DNA of 64,000 bases from Okapia johnstoni. Lineage: Eukaryota; Chordata; Mammalia; Artiodactyla; Giraffidae. The number at the start of each line of letters is the position of its first letter. Position 1 is the first letter of the stretch. This document shows positions 42,875 to 54,640 of the stretch, one piece after another. The position numbers and the translations under genes were made by a program. Under the pieces are notes generated by a model. That model saw nothing but the letters and a program-made list of their open reading frames with translations, was not told the DNA's origin and made no database searches. The stretch lies in assembly GCA_024291935.2 (NCBI GenBank), contig CM044312.1, forward strand, positions 1,718,501 to 1,782,500, in the 5' to 3' direction.

Positions 42875-43230
42875 GGGTAGGATTTTGTGCTCCCCAAATT
42901 CAAATATTGAAGTCCCTGCACCATGACCTTAGTTGAAAATAGTCATTACAGGTGTAACCAGAGTCTGGGTGTCATCAGGGTGACCCCGAGCCAATGTGAC
43001 TGGTGTCCTTACAAAAAGGAAACAATTGGACACAGAGGCGGCTCTGCAGGGAGGACACCACGTAATGACAAGGGTGCTCCCCTTCGAGCAGGGAGAGACC
43101 CTGAAGAAGATGGTCCCCCCAGCCTCAGGGGGAGCCAAGCCACTGGCACCCGGCCTCCAGGACCTGCAGACAATCAGTTTGTTGTTTGAGTTACAAAGTT
43201 TATGGCACTTTGTGATGAAGCCCTTGCAAA
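42875..43230 (+). mobile_element. Old LTR-like repeat fragment
   Basis: 'attttgtgctccccaaattc' near 42882, 'tattgaagtccctgcacc' near 42905, 'ccaatgtgactggtgtcctta' near 42990, 'cagagaccctgaagaagatgg' type near 43091, and 'cggcctccaggacctgcag' near 43150 keep the order of a common mammalian LTR-like repeat, related to the copy at 34480. Diverged. Confidence 0.5.
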
Positions 43231-43477
43231 CTGATAGACTTAGCTCAAGTCTGCTGGATTTTCACCTGGAATTTTGGTTTCCGAAGTTCATGGTGGGACT
43301 CTCTTTCCTTGTTTTCCTGGGTGCTTGCCAAGTCATTTTTCACCCCTGGGGTTTTGTCTTGGTGTTTCTTCTGGAAGGCTGCCCTCCCTCTGCTTCTTCA
43401 CAAACCCAGGAGATGTTCAACCTGGGTCTCAGTGCAAGGGCCACTTTCTCTGTGAAGCTTCTCTTCACAGTGCTGCC

Positions 43478-43776
43478 CCATCCATCCATCCATCTGTCCA
43501 TTCATCCATCCATCCATCCATCTGTCTGTCTATTCATCCATCTGTCCATCCGTCCATCCGACTGTCTATCCATCCATCCGTCCATTCATCCATCTATCTG
43601 TCCATCCATCCATCCATCAATCCGCCATCCATCCGTCCATCCATCCGTCCTTCTGTCCATCCATCCATCCATCCATCCATCCATCCATCCATCTGCCCAT
43701 CCATCTGTCCACCCATCCATCCATCCATCCATCTGTCCATCCTTCCATCCATCCATCCATTCATCCATCTATCTGT

Positions 43777-43808
<32 letters not shown>

Positions 43809-43935
43809 TCATCCATCCATCTGTCCATCCATCCATCCATCCATCATCCATCCATCCATCTGTCCATCTTTCCATCCATCCATCTATCCGTCCATTCATC
43901 CATCTGTCTGTCCATCCTTCCATCCATCTGTCCAT

Positions 43936-43967
<32 letters not shown>

Positions 43968-45075
43968 TCATTCATCCATCTGTCTGTCCATCCTTCCATC
44001 CATCCGTCCGTCCATCCATCCATCCACCCATCTATCTGTCCATCCTTCCATCCATCCATCTGTCCATTCATCCATCCATCTGTCCATCCATCCACCCATC
44101 CATCCATCTGTCCATCCTTCCATCCATCCATCCGTCCATTCATCCATCCATCTGTCCATCCATCCATCCATCCATCCATCCATCCATCTATCCATCCATC
44201 CTTCCGTCCATCCATCAGTCCATTCATCCATCCATCTGTCCATCCTTCCATCCATCCATCCATCCATCTGTCCATCCATCCATCCATCCATCCATCCATC
44301 CGTTCATCCATCCATCTGTCCATCCATCCGTCCATTCATCTATCCATCTGTCCATCCATCCATCCATCCATCCGTCCATTCATCCATCCATCTGTCTGTC
44401 CATCTGTCCATCCATCCATCCGTCCGTTCATCCATCCATCTGTCCATCCATCCATCCATCTGTCTGTCCATCTGTCCATCCATCCATCCATCCATCTGTC
44501 CATCCATCCATCCATCCATCCATCTATCCATCCATTCGTCCATCCACCTGTCCATCCTTCCATCCATCTGTCCATCCATCCATCCATCCATCCATCTCCA
44601 TCTGTCCCTCTTTCCATCCATCCATCCATCTGCCCATCCATCTGTCCACCCGTCCATCCATCCATCCATCTTTCCATCCATCCTCCATCCATCCATCCAT
44701 CCATCCATCTGTCCGTCCATCCATCCATCCATCCATCCATCTGTCCATCCTTCCATCCATCCATCCGTCCATTCACCCATCCATCTGTCCATCCTTCCAT
44801 CCATCCATCCATCCATCTGTCCATCCATCCATCCATCCATCCATCCATCCATCTGTCCATCCTTCCATCCATCCATCCGTCCATTCATCCATCCATCTGT
44901 CCGTCCATCCATCCATCCATCCATCCATGCATCCATCCATCCATCCATTCATCCATCCATCTTTCCATCCATCCATCCATCCTTCCTTCCATCCATCCAT
45001 CCGTCTGTCCGTCCATCCATCCGTCCATCCATTCATCCACCCATCCATCCATCCATCTGTCCATCCATCCATCCA
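43478..45075. repeat. 1.6-kb (TCCA)n-derived satellite
   Basis: Tetranucleotide array of TCCA/CATC units with recurrent variants CTGT, CCGT, CATT, CCTT and CACC. The variants are not random: the string 'gtccattcatccatccatctg' or a near version recurs about a dozen times (for example near 43801, 44131, 44216, 44371, 44765 and 44878), often followed by 'tccatccttccatcc', giving an irregular higher-order repeat of roughly 80-100 bp. Neither strand has stops, so frames of up to 733 codons (HPSI... on plus, MDGW... on minus) cross it; they are artefacts of the repeat. Confidence 0.98.
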
Positions 45076-46302
45076 CTGGTTCACTCAGTTCCCACCTGGC
45101 CACAGCCCCACAGAGCTCAGGTTCAGCCTTTTCTTTCCTCTTGTTGCCGGCATCGCTGCCCACTCCCTGTGTTCACAAATACAGTTGTAGTAAGTAGTCA
45201 TCATTATTCAAACCATGTCAGGATTTAATAAATTCTTGAGAGATTTGGTGTAGTTTTCTTCACTAAAATACATGCTTTGCATATTTATTAATTTCTCTCA
45301 ATTTACAGTTTCTTGCCCTTTGCCGTATTTATTCCTCTTGGAAATAATTTTTATTTGACAATTTCTCCTAAAGTAGTGGGTTTGTCAGTGAACTTCTTTC
45401 CACCCTTATTTCTTGAGATTTAAAAAAATACTCAGAAGGTCTTCACGGTTGTTGAGCCCTTGGAAAGTTGGTGCTGTTGAAAGGTTACGGCATATTGTTG
45501 GGTGTTGGGCTGGGGAGGTAAGGAGATCCTCCTGCAAGGATCCAACAGGCTTTGTTTGAATAGTCCCGGCCCCTCTTCCTGACAAGCTGTCTTGAAGGGG
45601 TGGACAGTTAACAGCACAGGGAATGGAATGCTGCTTCCTGATGGAATGATTTACTGGTGTCAAGACTCTTTGCAAGCGCTCAGAATTACTTTTATTTATA
45701 ACCCTATTACTTGGCAGATAATAAACACTGCTGATATATTTCTACTATTAGATTGATGTTTTGTTTTTAAATAGGATGGAAAAGAATGAGTTTTATTGTA
45801 TTAGCTGTCATATATTTGCATTTTCCTCGAGTATAAGCTATTTGGTACTTGTAGCTTTGTGTCAGACTTCTGTTTTGTTTTTTTTTTAATGATGCCATTT
45901 GGCCAATAATCCAAGAAAACTCTGCTATGATTTTTTTTAAGGTGAATGTAATGAGGACTTTGATTTTGAATAGAAGGTCAGAAACTGTCAAGTACAGATC
46001 ATCAAATGAAATATAGCTAAATTAGTAGCATTAGGAGGGTAAAAGTACTATTCAGTACTGGAAAACTAATAGGGCTATAAGATTAAAAAAGCATTAACAT
46101 AATGGAATAAATTTCTAGTAATTCAAGGCACAGATGAGAAGGGGAAGAAGCAGAAAGGAGGCGAATCTTGACAGAAGCCGAGTGAGAGAAAGGTGGGAGG
46201 GCCCTAACTTGTCTTTGTGGTGATGCTGGGCTGTGTGTCAGTGTAAATAGGAGACATGGAAACTGTTTTCTTTATCATTCGTTAATAGTTGGGTACTTAA
46301 CA
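45076..46302. other. Unassigned unique sequence
   Basis: AT-rich non-coding stretch. Nothing recognised. Confidence 0.45.
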
Positions 46303-46506
46303 AGTGTTAGTGTTAGTCACTCAGTTGTGTCCAGTTCTTTGCGACCCCATGTAGCCCATCAGGCTCCTCTGTCCATGGAATCCTCCAGGCAGGAACACTG
46401 GAGTGGGCAGCCGTTCCCTTCTCCAGGGGATCTTCCCGATGGAGGGACTGAACGTGCATCGCCTGCACTGCAGGCAGATTCTTGACCTTCTGAGCCACCA
46501 GGAACC
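46303..46506 (-). mobile_element. Bov-tA SINE
   Basis: Reverse Bov-tA: 'gtgttagtcactcagttgtg' near 46309, 'ggaacactggagtgggcagc' near 46392, tRNA-head complement 'ctgagccaccaggaacc' near 46489. No clear flanking duplication. Confidence 0.93.
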
Positions 46507-46597
46507 TCATTCCCAAACTGAGGGTGATTTTCATCAGAGTTCATCTGCAGAGGCCAACTGCTGTCTGACTGATAATGTTTTCTAGATCCAGATGTAT

Positions 46598-46702
<105 letters not shown>

Positions 46703-46824
46703 TTGTTGTGGGAAAGTCCGCCTGTCCCTCCTCTCACCCTAACCTCTTCAGACTGAGGGCTTGGGAGGCTGTAAGTGAATGTATAGGAGGAGCCTCTGGG
46801 TCTGGACCTGAGCATGGACCTGCT

Positions 46825-46890
46825 CTCAATCTTCCCTTCCTCGTCTGTAAAATGGGAATATTACTTCCCCGGGTTGTATTTCCTTTCTCT
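46825..46890 (+). mobile_element. MIR SINE remnant
   Basis: 'ttcctcgtctgtaaaatggg' at 46837 followed by 'aatattacttcc' is the MIR core sequence; only a short piece survives, followed by a C/T-rich tract (46880-46965). Confidence 0.6.
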
Positions 46891-46974
46891 TTTTCTTCTG
46901 CTCTCTCTCCCTGTCCTTCCCTCCCTTCCCAACTTCTTTCTTTCCTTCCTTTCTTCCTTCTGCTCTAAGTCTTT

Positions 46975-47820
46975 ATTTAATTGAGTTAATTGATTAATTG
47001 AGATATAGTTGATTTACAATACTATTTTAGTTTCAGGTGTATGACAGCGAATCAGAATTTTTAGAGCTTATATTCCATTTAAAGTTATTAAGGGACTTCC
47101 CTGGTACTGCAGTGCATAAGAATCTGCCTGCCAATGCAGGGGACGTTGGTTTAATCCCTGGTCCAGGAAGATTCCACATGCTGCAGAGCAACTAAGCCCA
47201 AGCACCACAACTACTGAGCCTGTGCTCGAGAGCCCCTGAGCCTCAACTACTGGAGCCTGCAAGCCCTGAAGCCTGTGCTCAGTAATGAGAGAAGCCACCG
47301 CAGTGAGAAGCCCGAGATCGAAATGAAGAGTATTCCCCTCTCGCTGCAACTAGAGAAAGCCGTGTGACCAAAAGTAAATAAGTAAAGAATAGAGTTGTTA
47401 TAAAATATTGCCTGTGTATCTCTGTGCTGTGCAGGAGGTCCTTGCAGTGTGTTCATTCTGTACAGAGTGGTTTGCATTTCTTCACCCCCTACCCCTCTCA
47501 AGTCCTCCCCGCTTCCCTCTCCCACCTTCTCCCAAGTTTGTTCACTGCATCTGAGACTCAGTTTCTGTTTTGTTATAGTCACTTATTTTATCTTTAAAAT
47601 TCCACAGATAAGTGATGATGTACAGTATTGATCTTTCTCTCTTTGACTTGTTTTACTCAGCATGATACCTTCCAAGTCCGTCCATGTTGTTGCATATGAC
47701 AGAATTCTCTTCTTCTTTTTTGACTGAGGAATATTCCTCTGTGTGTGTGTGTTTGGGTGTATTACATCTACTTTATTCATTCGTCTGTTGATGAGCACTT
47801 AGATTGCTTCCTGTATTTTC
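46975..47820 (-). mobile_element. L1 3' region antisense, interrupted by CHR SINE
   Basis: Left piece 46975-47091 ('gagatatagttgatttacaa' near 47001, 'agtttcaggtgtatgacagcg' type near 47029) and right piece 47394-47820 ('tctctgtgctgtgcaggagg' near 47420, 'ttactcagcatgataccttcc' type near 47652, 'gtccatgttgttgcatatgac' type near 47680, 'gaggaatattcctctgtgtg' near 47726) are the reverse complement of L1 3'-UTR and the ORF2 end. They read across the SINE as one element. Confidence 0.88.
47092..47393 (+). mobile_element. CHR-type SINE nested in L1
   Basis: Full-length forward CHR SINE: head 'gggacttccctggtactgcag', B-box-like 'ggtttaatccctggt' near 47148, 'agcaactaagcccaagcacc' near 47187, A-rich tail 'aaaagtaaataagtaaagaa' near 47370. 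The flanks 'agttattaa' and 'agttgttataa' suggest a decayed duplication. Confidence 0.92.
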
Positions 47821-48282
47821 TTCATTGAGGTGAAATTCACATGACATAGAATTACCCATTTTAAAATGCACAATTAAAGAAAGTAAACTACACGATTCAG
47901 TGACATTTAGTATATGCCCGTGGTTGTAGGACTACCACCTCTAGTTCCAGAATATTTTCATCACTGCTGGAGAAAACTCTGTATCCATTAAGGAGTCGCT
48001 CCCTGTCCCCACTCTCCCAGCCCCTGGCAATTGCCGACCTGCTTTCTGTGTGTATGGATTTACCTATTCTGTATATTTCACATAAACAGAATCATGCAAT
48101 ATGTGGTGTTTGTGACTGGCTTCTTTCAGGTAGCACACGGTTTTTTAAGATTCATCCTTGTAGCATGTTGTTGATACTTTACTCTTTCCCACGACTGAGT
48201 AATATTCCATTGTGTGGACATGCCAAATTTTGTTTGTACATTCCTCAGTTGGGGAACATTTGGGTCATTTCCACCTTTTAGC
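47821..48282 (-). mobile_element. Second L1 3' region, antisense
   Basis: Antisense L1: 'ttcattgaggtgaaattcaca' type near 47821, 'gaattacccattttaaaatgc' type at 47850, 'cagcccctggcaattgccg' near 48018, 'tggatttacctattctgtat' at 48055, 'gagtaatattccattgtgtgg' type near 48197, 'acatttgggtcatttccacc' at 48257. It repeats the L1 region already seen to its left, so this is a separate copy and not a continuation. Confidence 0.88.
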
Positions 48283-49574
48283 CACCTAGAGGGTGGGGTT
48301 TGGTAACACACATGCCATGAATGTGACAAATCACACCCTCCCCTCGTGGGCAGGGACAGTATGGCCCAGGGAGTGAGCAAACACTGGGTCACTGGTGACA
48401 GTGGATGCTCAGCCTTAATCCACTGCATTGGCCAGGGTTCATAGTTGACGATGGTAGAAATTATGACTATTAAAGATAATAAAGGAGGATTTGTTGGAAA
48501 GATGTGGGGATTCCTAAGTTTGACTAAAGGTTTAAAAGCAGACTTGGAAAGGACGGAGGCCCAGGGGCCCAGGGGCCCAGAGGGTCTGAGCAGAGGAGCC
48601 ATAGAGTGGTCCCCGTGCAGGGCCCGCTTCAGCGGTAACATGCAGGGCTGGCTGGGCTGGGACACAGCTGGTGCCTTCTCTACACGCAGACCTCCTGGAA
48701 AGACCTCTCTGGCTGGCCAGCAGGGAGCTCTGCCGGGATTGGGTGAGGAAGGGGGCCAGCCCTCCTGTCTAAATGCTCCCCCAGGTGCCAGAGGAGCAGG
48801 GGGAACAGAGAAGAGGGGGGCAGGATGCTGGACAGGCAAAACAACTGTTCACTGCGTGAATTTTACAGTTTTCTTGCAGTATGCCACACTTCAGAAAGGA
48901 TTAGGCCATCGGAGCTTTTGACATCTCCCCTTGGAAAGAAGTAACAGTCTTGATTTATGAAATGCATACAGATCACTTCCCTTTCACTTAAATGACCACC
49001 TTCCTTTCACAAAGATTCACACTTTGTCAGGTGGAGAGGACACTTATAGGTCTTGATTTTAAAATCCTATCAGTGGGTGTAGATTTGTAAGAAAAAGCAA
49101 TTTAGCAAGTAGGGATGGTTTTTAAAAAAGGCTCGTGTAGCTGAGACCCCTTGGTAAGGTCAGTGTTAGTTCTGGTAGTCTACACTAAGGCGGTGTTGAG
49201 TAGAATTAACACAAAAGGTGTTAATGATAAAAAACTAAACAACAGACGGACAAAAACGAGGATTCGGAGTTCGGTGGTTCTGATCAGAATGGCCGAATGC
49301 TATGCTTAGTACATCGATGCTGAGAAGAAAAGACTTGTTAAAACAACGTTATCTGAGTGGTTCTGCTCATCCTGGTGTTCCTGGTCTGGGCACCAGAGTC
49401 TCTCCAGGAGGAGTCCTCAGGACGCAGCTGGTTCAGACAGTGCCAGGGCGGTGACAATGCCAGAGGGTGATGACACGGTGGAGGCGGCAAAGGGCTGGCT
49501 GGGAACGAGGGAGCCTGCACAGGGCAGACTCAGCAGCTGCTGTTAATGGGAGCACAGGTGATAATAACCATGTT
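48283..49574. other. Unassigned unique sequence
   Basis: GC-richer at 48540-48830. Overlapping open frames on both strands (up to 237 codons at 48126-48839, partly within L1) lack domains. Confidence 0.45.
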
Positions 49575-49612
49575 ATTAGTAGGCATTTACTGAGTACGTG
49601 CTGTGTGCCAGG

Positions 49613-49812
49613 GGCTTCCCGGGTGGCTCAGCGGGAGAGAATCCACCTGCCAATGCAGGAGATGCAGGTTCGATCCCTGGGTCGGGAAGATCCCCTGGAG
49701 AAGGAAATGGCAACCCACTCCTATATTCTTGCCTGGCAAATCCCATGGGCAGAGGAGCCTGGCGGGCTGCAGTCCATGGGGTTGCACAGAGTTGGACACG
49801 ACTGAGCACACG
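49613..49812 (+). mobile_element. Bov-tA SINE
   Basis: Well-preserved forward Bov-tA: head 'gcttcccgggtggctcagcgg' type with an A-box-like 'tggctcagcgg' near 49623, B-box-like 'ggttcgatccc' at 49667, body 'caacccactcctatattcttgcc', 3' part 'gttggacacgactgagcac' at 49791. To its left, 'gcatttactgagtacgtgctgtgtgcc' type sequence (about 49583-49610) may be an L2-like scrap. Confidence 0.94.
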
Positions 49813-50904
49813 TGCACACACAGAAGCAGAAAAATCCTGCGTCTGAGATATGGTGGGTGAGAGTAGTAGAGACAGTAAATGTCTGGACTTTGAGAGGATG
49901 GCAGAGCTTTCTAATGGAGGGTGGTATTGATCTGGACCTTGCGGGCTGGGAATGGTTTGGCGGACAAGCGAGCAGGCAGATGGATGGTTGGGAAAGGAGA
50001 CGAATGAGGGGCGGGATGTCGAGGATACCTGGAGAAAGCCCCAAGAGGGCATACAGCCTGCATTACGGGAAACAGCCTGTGTTTTCAGGCTTGGAAGACT
50101 GATAGGAAGGCTGATGCTGGCGTTAATGGTTTGCATGAGAGACGAGCTGCTAAGCAAGGAAACCAGCACGTGCGTGCTCGTCTGCGGCTGTAATTTACGT
50201 GTGAGACAGAGTGGAGGGCCGCGGCGGGGGCCGGGGAGAGGAGGCAGCAGGCAGAGGAGAGCCAGCACAGCCACGAGCCGCAGATGCGCAGCTGAAGCAT
50301 TTTCACTCAGAAACAGTGGCTGCTTGCGTTCGATGTGTGAAGAGCTTTCTTCATAATGTTGACCCAGGAAAAAACGAATAACGTCGACCTCCTGTGTCTT
50401 TGCAGGCACATCACTGGGGTAAGATAAATACACAAGAAGTGTGCTTTTTAGCTGTGGGTGACCGGCTGGTAGAAGTGGGGAAGGCAGTTAATGCAGCTGG
50501 CTTGGGTGGGGGGGGGTGCCCTGTCGAGGTTCAGTTGTTCTGAGCTCGGTGTGATGGGCGCCAGGAAGTGAAGGAGGTGGACGGCTGGAGGACGGGTGCT
50601 GTGAAGCCGTGAATGGGTAAGTTCTTTGATCAAAAACTCATAGGAGGGCAGGCTGAGAGGCTGCACATTGGGACGGTCCCAGCTCTTGCTGGAAGGAGAA
50701 GGTGGGCCAGGAGTGGAAGTAAGGAATTTTGAAGAGGCTGGAAGTGGCTCAGGAATGAAACTGGCTGTCAGAGTCGTGCTGGTCAGGGGGTGGTACTGAG
50801 CGAAGATCTTGAACTTTGGCATCAGGAGGTCGGCCTCACCAGCTTGTGAGAGCTTTAGAAGGGGGAACGTGACTAGACGGACATGGTGTTTGCTCACCAG
50901 CTGC
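49813..50904. other. Unassigned unique sequence
   Basis: Mixed to GC-rich sequence with a CpG-dense spot near 50215-50290 and a G9 run near 50507. Nothing recognised as gene or transposon. Confidence 0.45.
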
Positions 50905-51818
50905 CATATTAGCTAAAGGTTTATACATTTTATTGACAGCTTCGAAGAATCATTTCTTGGTTTCGTTGATTTTTATTCATCACTTGATTGTTTTCCGTTA
51001 CATTGCCTTCTGCATGATTTTAGTGTCTCTTTCCTTCTTATTTTATTCTTATCTTCCTACCTTCTTAAAGTGGAATTTTATGTCACTAATTAGAGACTCT
51101 CTTCTTTTCTAATATAAACTTCTGGTGATGAATTTCCCTCTAAGCACGACCTTACCTGCATTTTACAAGCTTTGGTGTGTTGAGTTTTCATTCTTTTTAA
51201 GCTATACATTTCCTCACAGTTTCTTCTTTAACCTGTTGGTCATGCATAAGTATCTTCTACACTTCCCACATGTGTGGGGGTTTACCGCAGCATCCTTCTG
51301 TCGTCAGTTTAAATGTCCTTCCATTGGAGTCAGAGAACACACTATTACTTCGGTCTTTTAAACTTTACTGAGAGCTGCTTTATGGTGCAGCCTATGGTCT
51401 ATCCTGGTGAATGTTCCACGAGTGTTTGAAACAAGTGCGTATTCTGCCGTTGTTGGCTAGGAGTGTTTTATAGATGTCAGTTGTTCGACAGTGTTGTTTA
51501 AATCTTCTGTAGCCTTACTGGTGTTCTGTCTACTTGATCTATGAAGTATGGAGAGAAAATAGTCAAGTCTTTAGCTGTGACCCGTCTCCTCTCTCAGTGC
51601 CCGCGGGTTTGCTCCATGTATTTGGGGGCCCTATTATTAAGTGCATGTGTGCCTAAATTATCATGTATTTCTGCTATAGTGAGCATCTCACCGTTATGAA
51701 ATGTCCTTCTTTGTCTCGAGTAACGTTCTTCAGTTTTAAACTGTTTGATGTGAACACAGTCACGCCAGCTCTCTCATCTGCAAAGTGTGCACATTGTCTT
51801 CACTTTTACCTTCTTTGT

Positions 51819-52024
51819 GAAAGTGTTAGTCACTCAGTGTGTTGACTCTTTGCAACCTCATGCGCTATAGCCTGCCAGTCTCCTCTGTCCATGGAATTCT
51901 CCAGGCTAGAATACTGGAGTGGGTGGCCATTTCCTTCCCTAGGGAATCTTCCTGACCCAGGGGTCGAATCTGGTCTCCCACATTGCAGGCACATTCTTTA
52001 CCATTGAGCCATAAGGGGAGCCCA
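51819..52024 (-). mobile_element. Bov-tA SINE nested in old L1
   Basis: Reverse Bov-tA: 'gaaagtgttagtcactcagtg' type start, 'aatactggagtgggtggcc' near 51910, tRNA-head complement 'gagccataaggggagccc' near 52006. Flanked by TCTTTGT at 51812-51818 and 52025-52031. Confidence 0.92.
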
Positions 52025-52395
52025 TCTTTGTAGTTTTGAATTTAAAGTGTGTGTCATGTAGACAGCATATAGTTAGATTTTGCTTTTGGATCTAGTCTGA
52101 ATATCCTTGCTTTGTTATTGGACTGATCACTATATTTATATTTAATTACTGTCGTTGGATTCGTGTCTGCCGTTTCGGCCTCCTGGTCTTCTTTTGTGTT
52201 AAATGTTTAAACAGAGCACTTTAATGTCCTCACTGATTTCTTACCTATATTTCTTTGCGTGGTTCTCTTTTTGTTTTATTATCTTGTGATTGCTCTGGAG
52301 GTTACATAGTTATTTTAAAACTATTACAATCTATTTCAAATGAACAATGACTTTCCTATGGAAAAGTATGGGTGTTTTGCACTGGTGTAAGATAT

Positions 52396-52610
52396 GTGCG
52401 TGCACGCTCAGTCGGTAAGCTGTGTCCGACTCTTTGCTACCCTATGGTCCATAGCCCTCGAGGGTCCTCTGTCCATGGGATTCTCCAGGCAAGAATACTG
52501 GAGTGGGTGGCCATTTCCTCCTCCAGGGGATCTTCCCAACCCAGGGATCGAATCCACGTCTCCTTCATTGCAGGCAGGTGGGTTCTTTACTGCTGAGCCA
52601 CCAGGGAAGC
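52396..52610 (-). mobile_element. Bov-tA SINE nested in old L1
   Basis: Reverse Bov-tA: 'gcacgctcagtcggtaagctg' type start, 'agaatactggagtgggtggc' near 52492, head complement 'gagccaccagggaagc' near 52595. Flanks CTGGTGTAAGATAT (52382-52395) and CTGGTGTAACATAT (52611-52624) form a 14-bp duplication with one later change. Confidence 0.94.
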
Positions 52611-53745
52611 CTGGTGTAACATATAGAATTATATACATACATATAAACCTACACACATACATTCTCTCTGTTAAAATCAATCAGCGTATGTTTTGCTTTA
52701 AACATTCTTTAAAAATTAATAGATGGAAGGAAAGTTTTTTTGAATATTGACTCATGTATTTACTATTTCTGGTGTGCTTCATTCTTTCCTGGGAATCTGA
52801 GTTACTATCTGGTGTCATTTTCTTTTCTCCTAAAGAACTTCCTTTATCATTACTTGTACTGCAGTTTTGACAATAAATTTCACTGGTTTTGTATATCGGG
52901 AAGTATCTTTATTCCTCTACAATTTATGAAAGATAGTTTAACTGGGAGTAGAATTCTCAGCTGAGAGATTTACTCTATTTGCATGTCACTCCAGTATCTT
53001 TTCGCCTCCATTGTTTGTGACGAGAAATTGGCTTTAAATTGTGTCCTTATTCCTCTGCATGCGATGTGCTGTTTTTCTTTTGTTGCTTTCAAGATTTTAA
53101 TTTTATCTTCGGCTTTTAGCAGCTTGACTACTGTGTGCCTAGGTATGGTTTTCTTGTTGTTTATCTTTCTTGGGTTTGGTGAACTTCTTGGATCTCTAAG
53201 TTAATGTTTTCACCAAGTTTGGGAAGTTTGTGTACAATATTTCACTTCATTTCCTGTCTCTACTTCTGGGACTCCAACTGTATGTATGTTGGTTCACATA
53301 ATATTGTTCCACAGACATGTGTTATTCATTTTTCTTAGATCTTTTTTCTATCTGTTCTTTGGATGGAATGATTTCTATTGATCTGTCTTCAAGTTTATTG
53401 AATATTTTCTTCTGCCCCCTCATATCTGCTGTTGAATCCATTTGGTGAAATTTTAATTTTAGTTACTCTGATTTTCAACTCAGCATTTCTGTTTGGCTCT
53501 GTTTTGTAGTTTCCAACTTTCCCCTCATTCCTTCTCTACTCACTCGTGCTTAGCACATTTTCCTTCAGTTTTTTGAACCCATTTTCCTTTAATTCTTTGA
53601 ATGTATTTATTGCTTCTTAGAAGATCTTTGTTAAATTCAACTCCTGGCCCACTTAACATCCCTTTCTATTGCTTGCTTTTCTCTCCTGAGTATGGGTCAC
53701 GCGTGCACTTTCTATTTTTCTGCATGTCCTGTAATCCTGGTTTGT

Positions 53746-54124
53746 TCCTCTGAGAGTGTCGGCAAGTGACCCGCCTGGACTCATGGTGCAAAATGTCTCC
53801 TTGTAATGCGCAGCCATGAACATCTCTAGTCAGCTTCTTGTTCTTCTTTGCCTGGCCCTAGAGGGCTCCTGTGCCTGTGTAGCTTAGCAGTCCGCTGGCG
53901 ATCTGAGTGGAGGTTATTTTCTGACATTCAGGACCCTGAGGATTCCTTCCTGCCACTTGGGCCGTATGCAGACTGCAGAAAGTGTTCAAAGGCACGGCAG
54001 CTCACAAATGCTCCATGCTTGTGAGTTTCACGGACCTCCCTGGGACTTGCTACCTGCACAGGTAGCTTATTTAATTTCATCTATTGTTTTTATTTTCCCA
54101 GGCTCTGTGGGAGAAAGACAGACT
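53746..54124. other. Unassigned sequence between L1 pieces
   Basis: Follows the L1 relic without a clear edge; nothing certain recognised. Confidence 0.4.
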
Positions 54125-54640
54125 TGATTTTTTTCATTTTTATTGAAGTGTAGTTAATTTATGTTGTTAATTTCGGTTGTACAGCAAAGTGATTCAGTTA
54201 TACATATATTTATATATTCTTCTTCAATAGTCTTTTCCACTGTGGTTTATAATGGTTTCAGCTGATTCTGAAGCTGAAACTCCAATACTTTGGCCACCTG
54301 ATGCGAAGAACTGACTCATTTGAAAAGACCCTGATGCTGGGAAAGATTGAGGGCAGGAGGAGAAGGGGGTGACAGAGGATGAGATGGTTGGATAACATCA
54401 CCGACTCGATGGACATGAGTTTGAGTAAGCTCCGGGAGTTGGTGATGGACAGGGAGGCCTGGCGTGCTGCAGTCCATAGGGTCCCTAAGAGGTGGAACCT
54501 ACTGAGCGACTGAACTGAACTGAACTGATGGTTTAGAATAAGATATTGAATGTGGTTGTCTGTGCTACAGTAGGACCTTGTTTACCCATTCTCTCTATAA
54601 AAGCTTACATCTGCTAACCCCAAGCTGCCACTCCACCCCC
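54125..54640 (-). mobile_element. L1 3'-UTR antisense, interrupted by BovB
   Basis: Left 54125-54252 ('tattgaagtgtagttaattt', 'acagcaaagtgattcagtta' at 54181) and right 54529-54640 ('agatattgaatgtggttgtc' near 54541, 'gctacagtaggaccttgttt' type near 54565, 'ctgctaaccccaagctgcc' near 54611) are consecutive parts of one antisense L1 3'-UTR. Confidence 0.88.
54253..54528 (+). mobile_element. BovB LINE 3' end nested in L1
   Basis: Sense BovB of about 275 bp: 'ctgaagctgaaactccaata' near 54268, 'ggttggataacatcaccgac' near 54385, and the complete 3' end 'gagcgactgaactgaactga' near 54505. Flanks TGGTTTATAA (54243-54252) and TGGTTTAGAA (54529-54538) form a 10-bp duplication with one change. Confidence 0.94.

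Larger units (their letters stand above)
50905..53745 (-). mobile_element. Long old L1 copy, antisense, interrupted by two Bov-tA SINEs
   Basis: About 2.4 kb of decayed antisense L1 in order: 'aaaggtttatacattttattg' near 50915, 'cctgcattttacaagctttgg' type near 51157, 'ggtctatcctggtgaatgttcc' type at 51397, 'ttagctgtgacccgtctcc' near 51573, 'cacgccagctctctcatc' near 51763, 'gatgtgctgtttttcttttg' near 53064, 'ctaggtatggttttcttgttg' type near 53139, and 'gctcctgagtatgggtcacg' type near 53682. It covers ORF2 to the 3' end and is the largest single transposon relic here. Strong divergence marks it as ancient. Confidence 0.75.

Noticed and set aside
43478..45075. Centromeric satellite
   Set aside because: The unit is a tetranucleotide-derived array of 1.6 kb, unlike the long-unit ruminant centromeric satellites.
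42996..45197. 733-codon forward open frame (and a 638-codon one in another frame)
   Set aside because: Most of both is TCCA satellite, which is stop-free in every frame on both strands. The short non-repeat ends are LTR-like and unique sequence without domains.
49576..50433. 285-codon antisense open frame
   Set aside because: Its C-terminal third is antisense Bov-tA; the remainder shows no family features.
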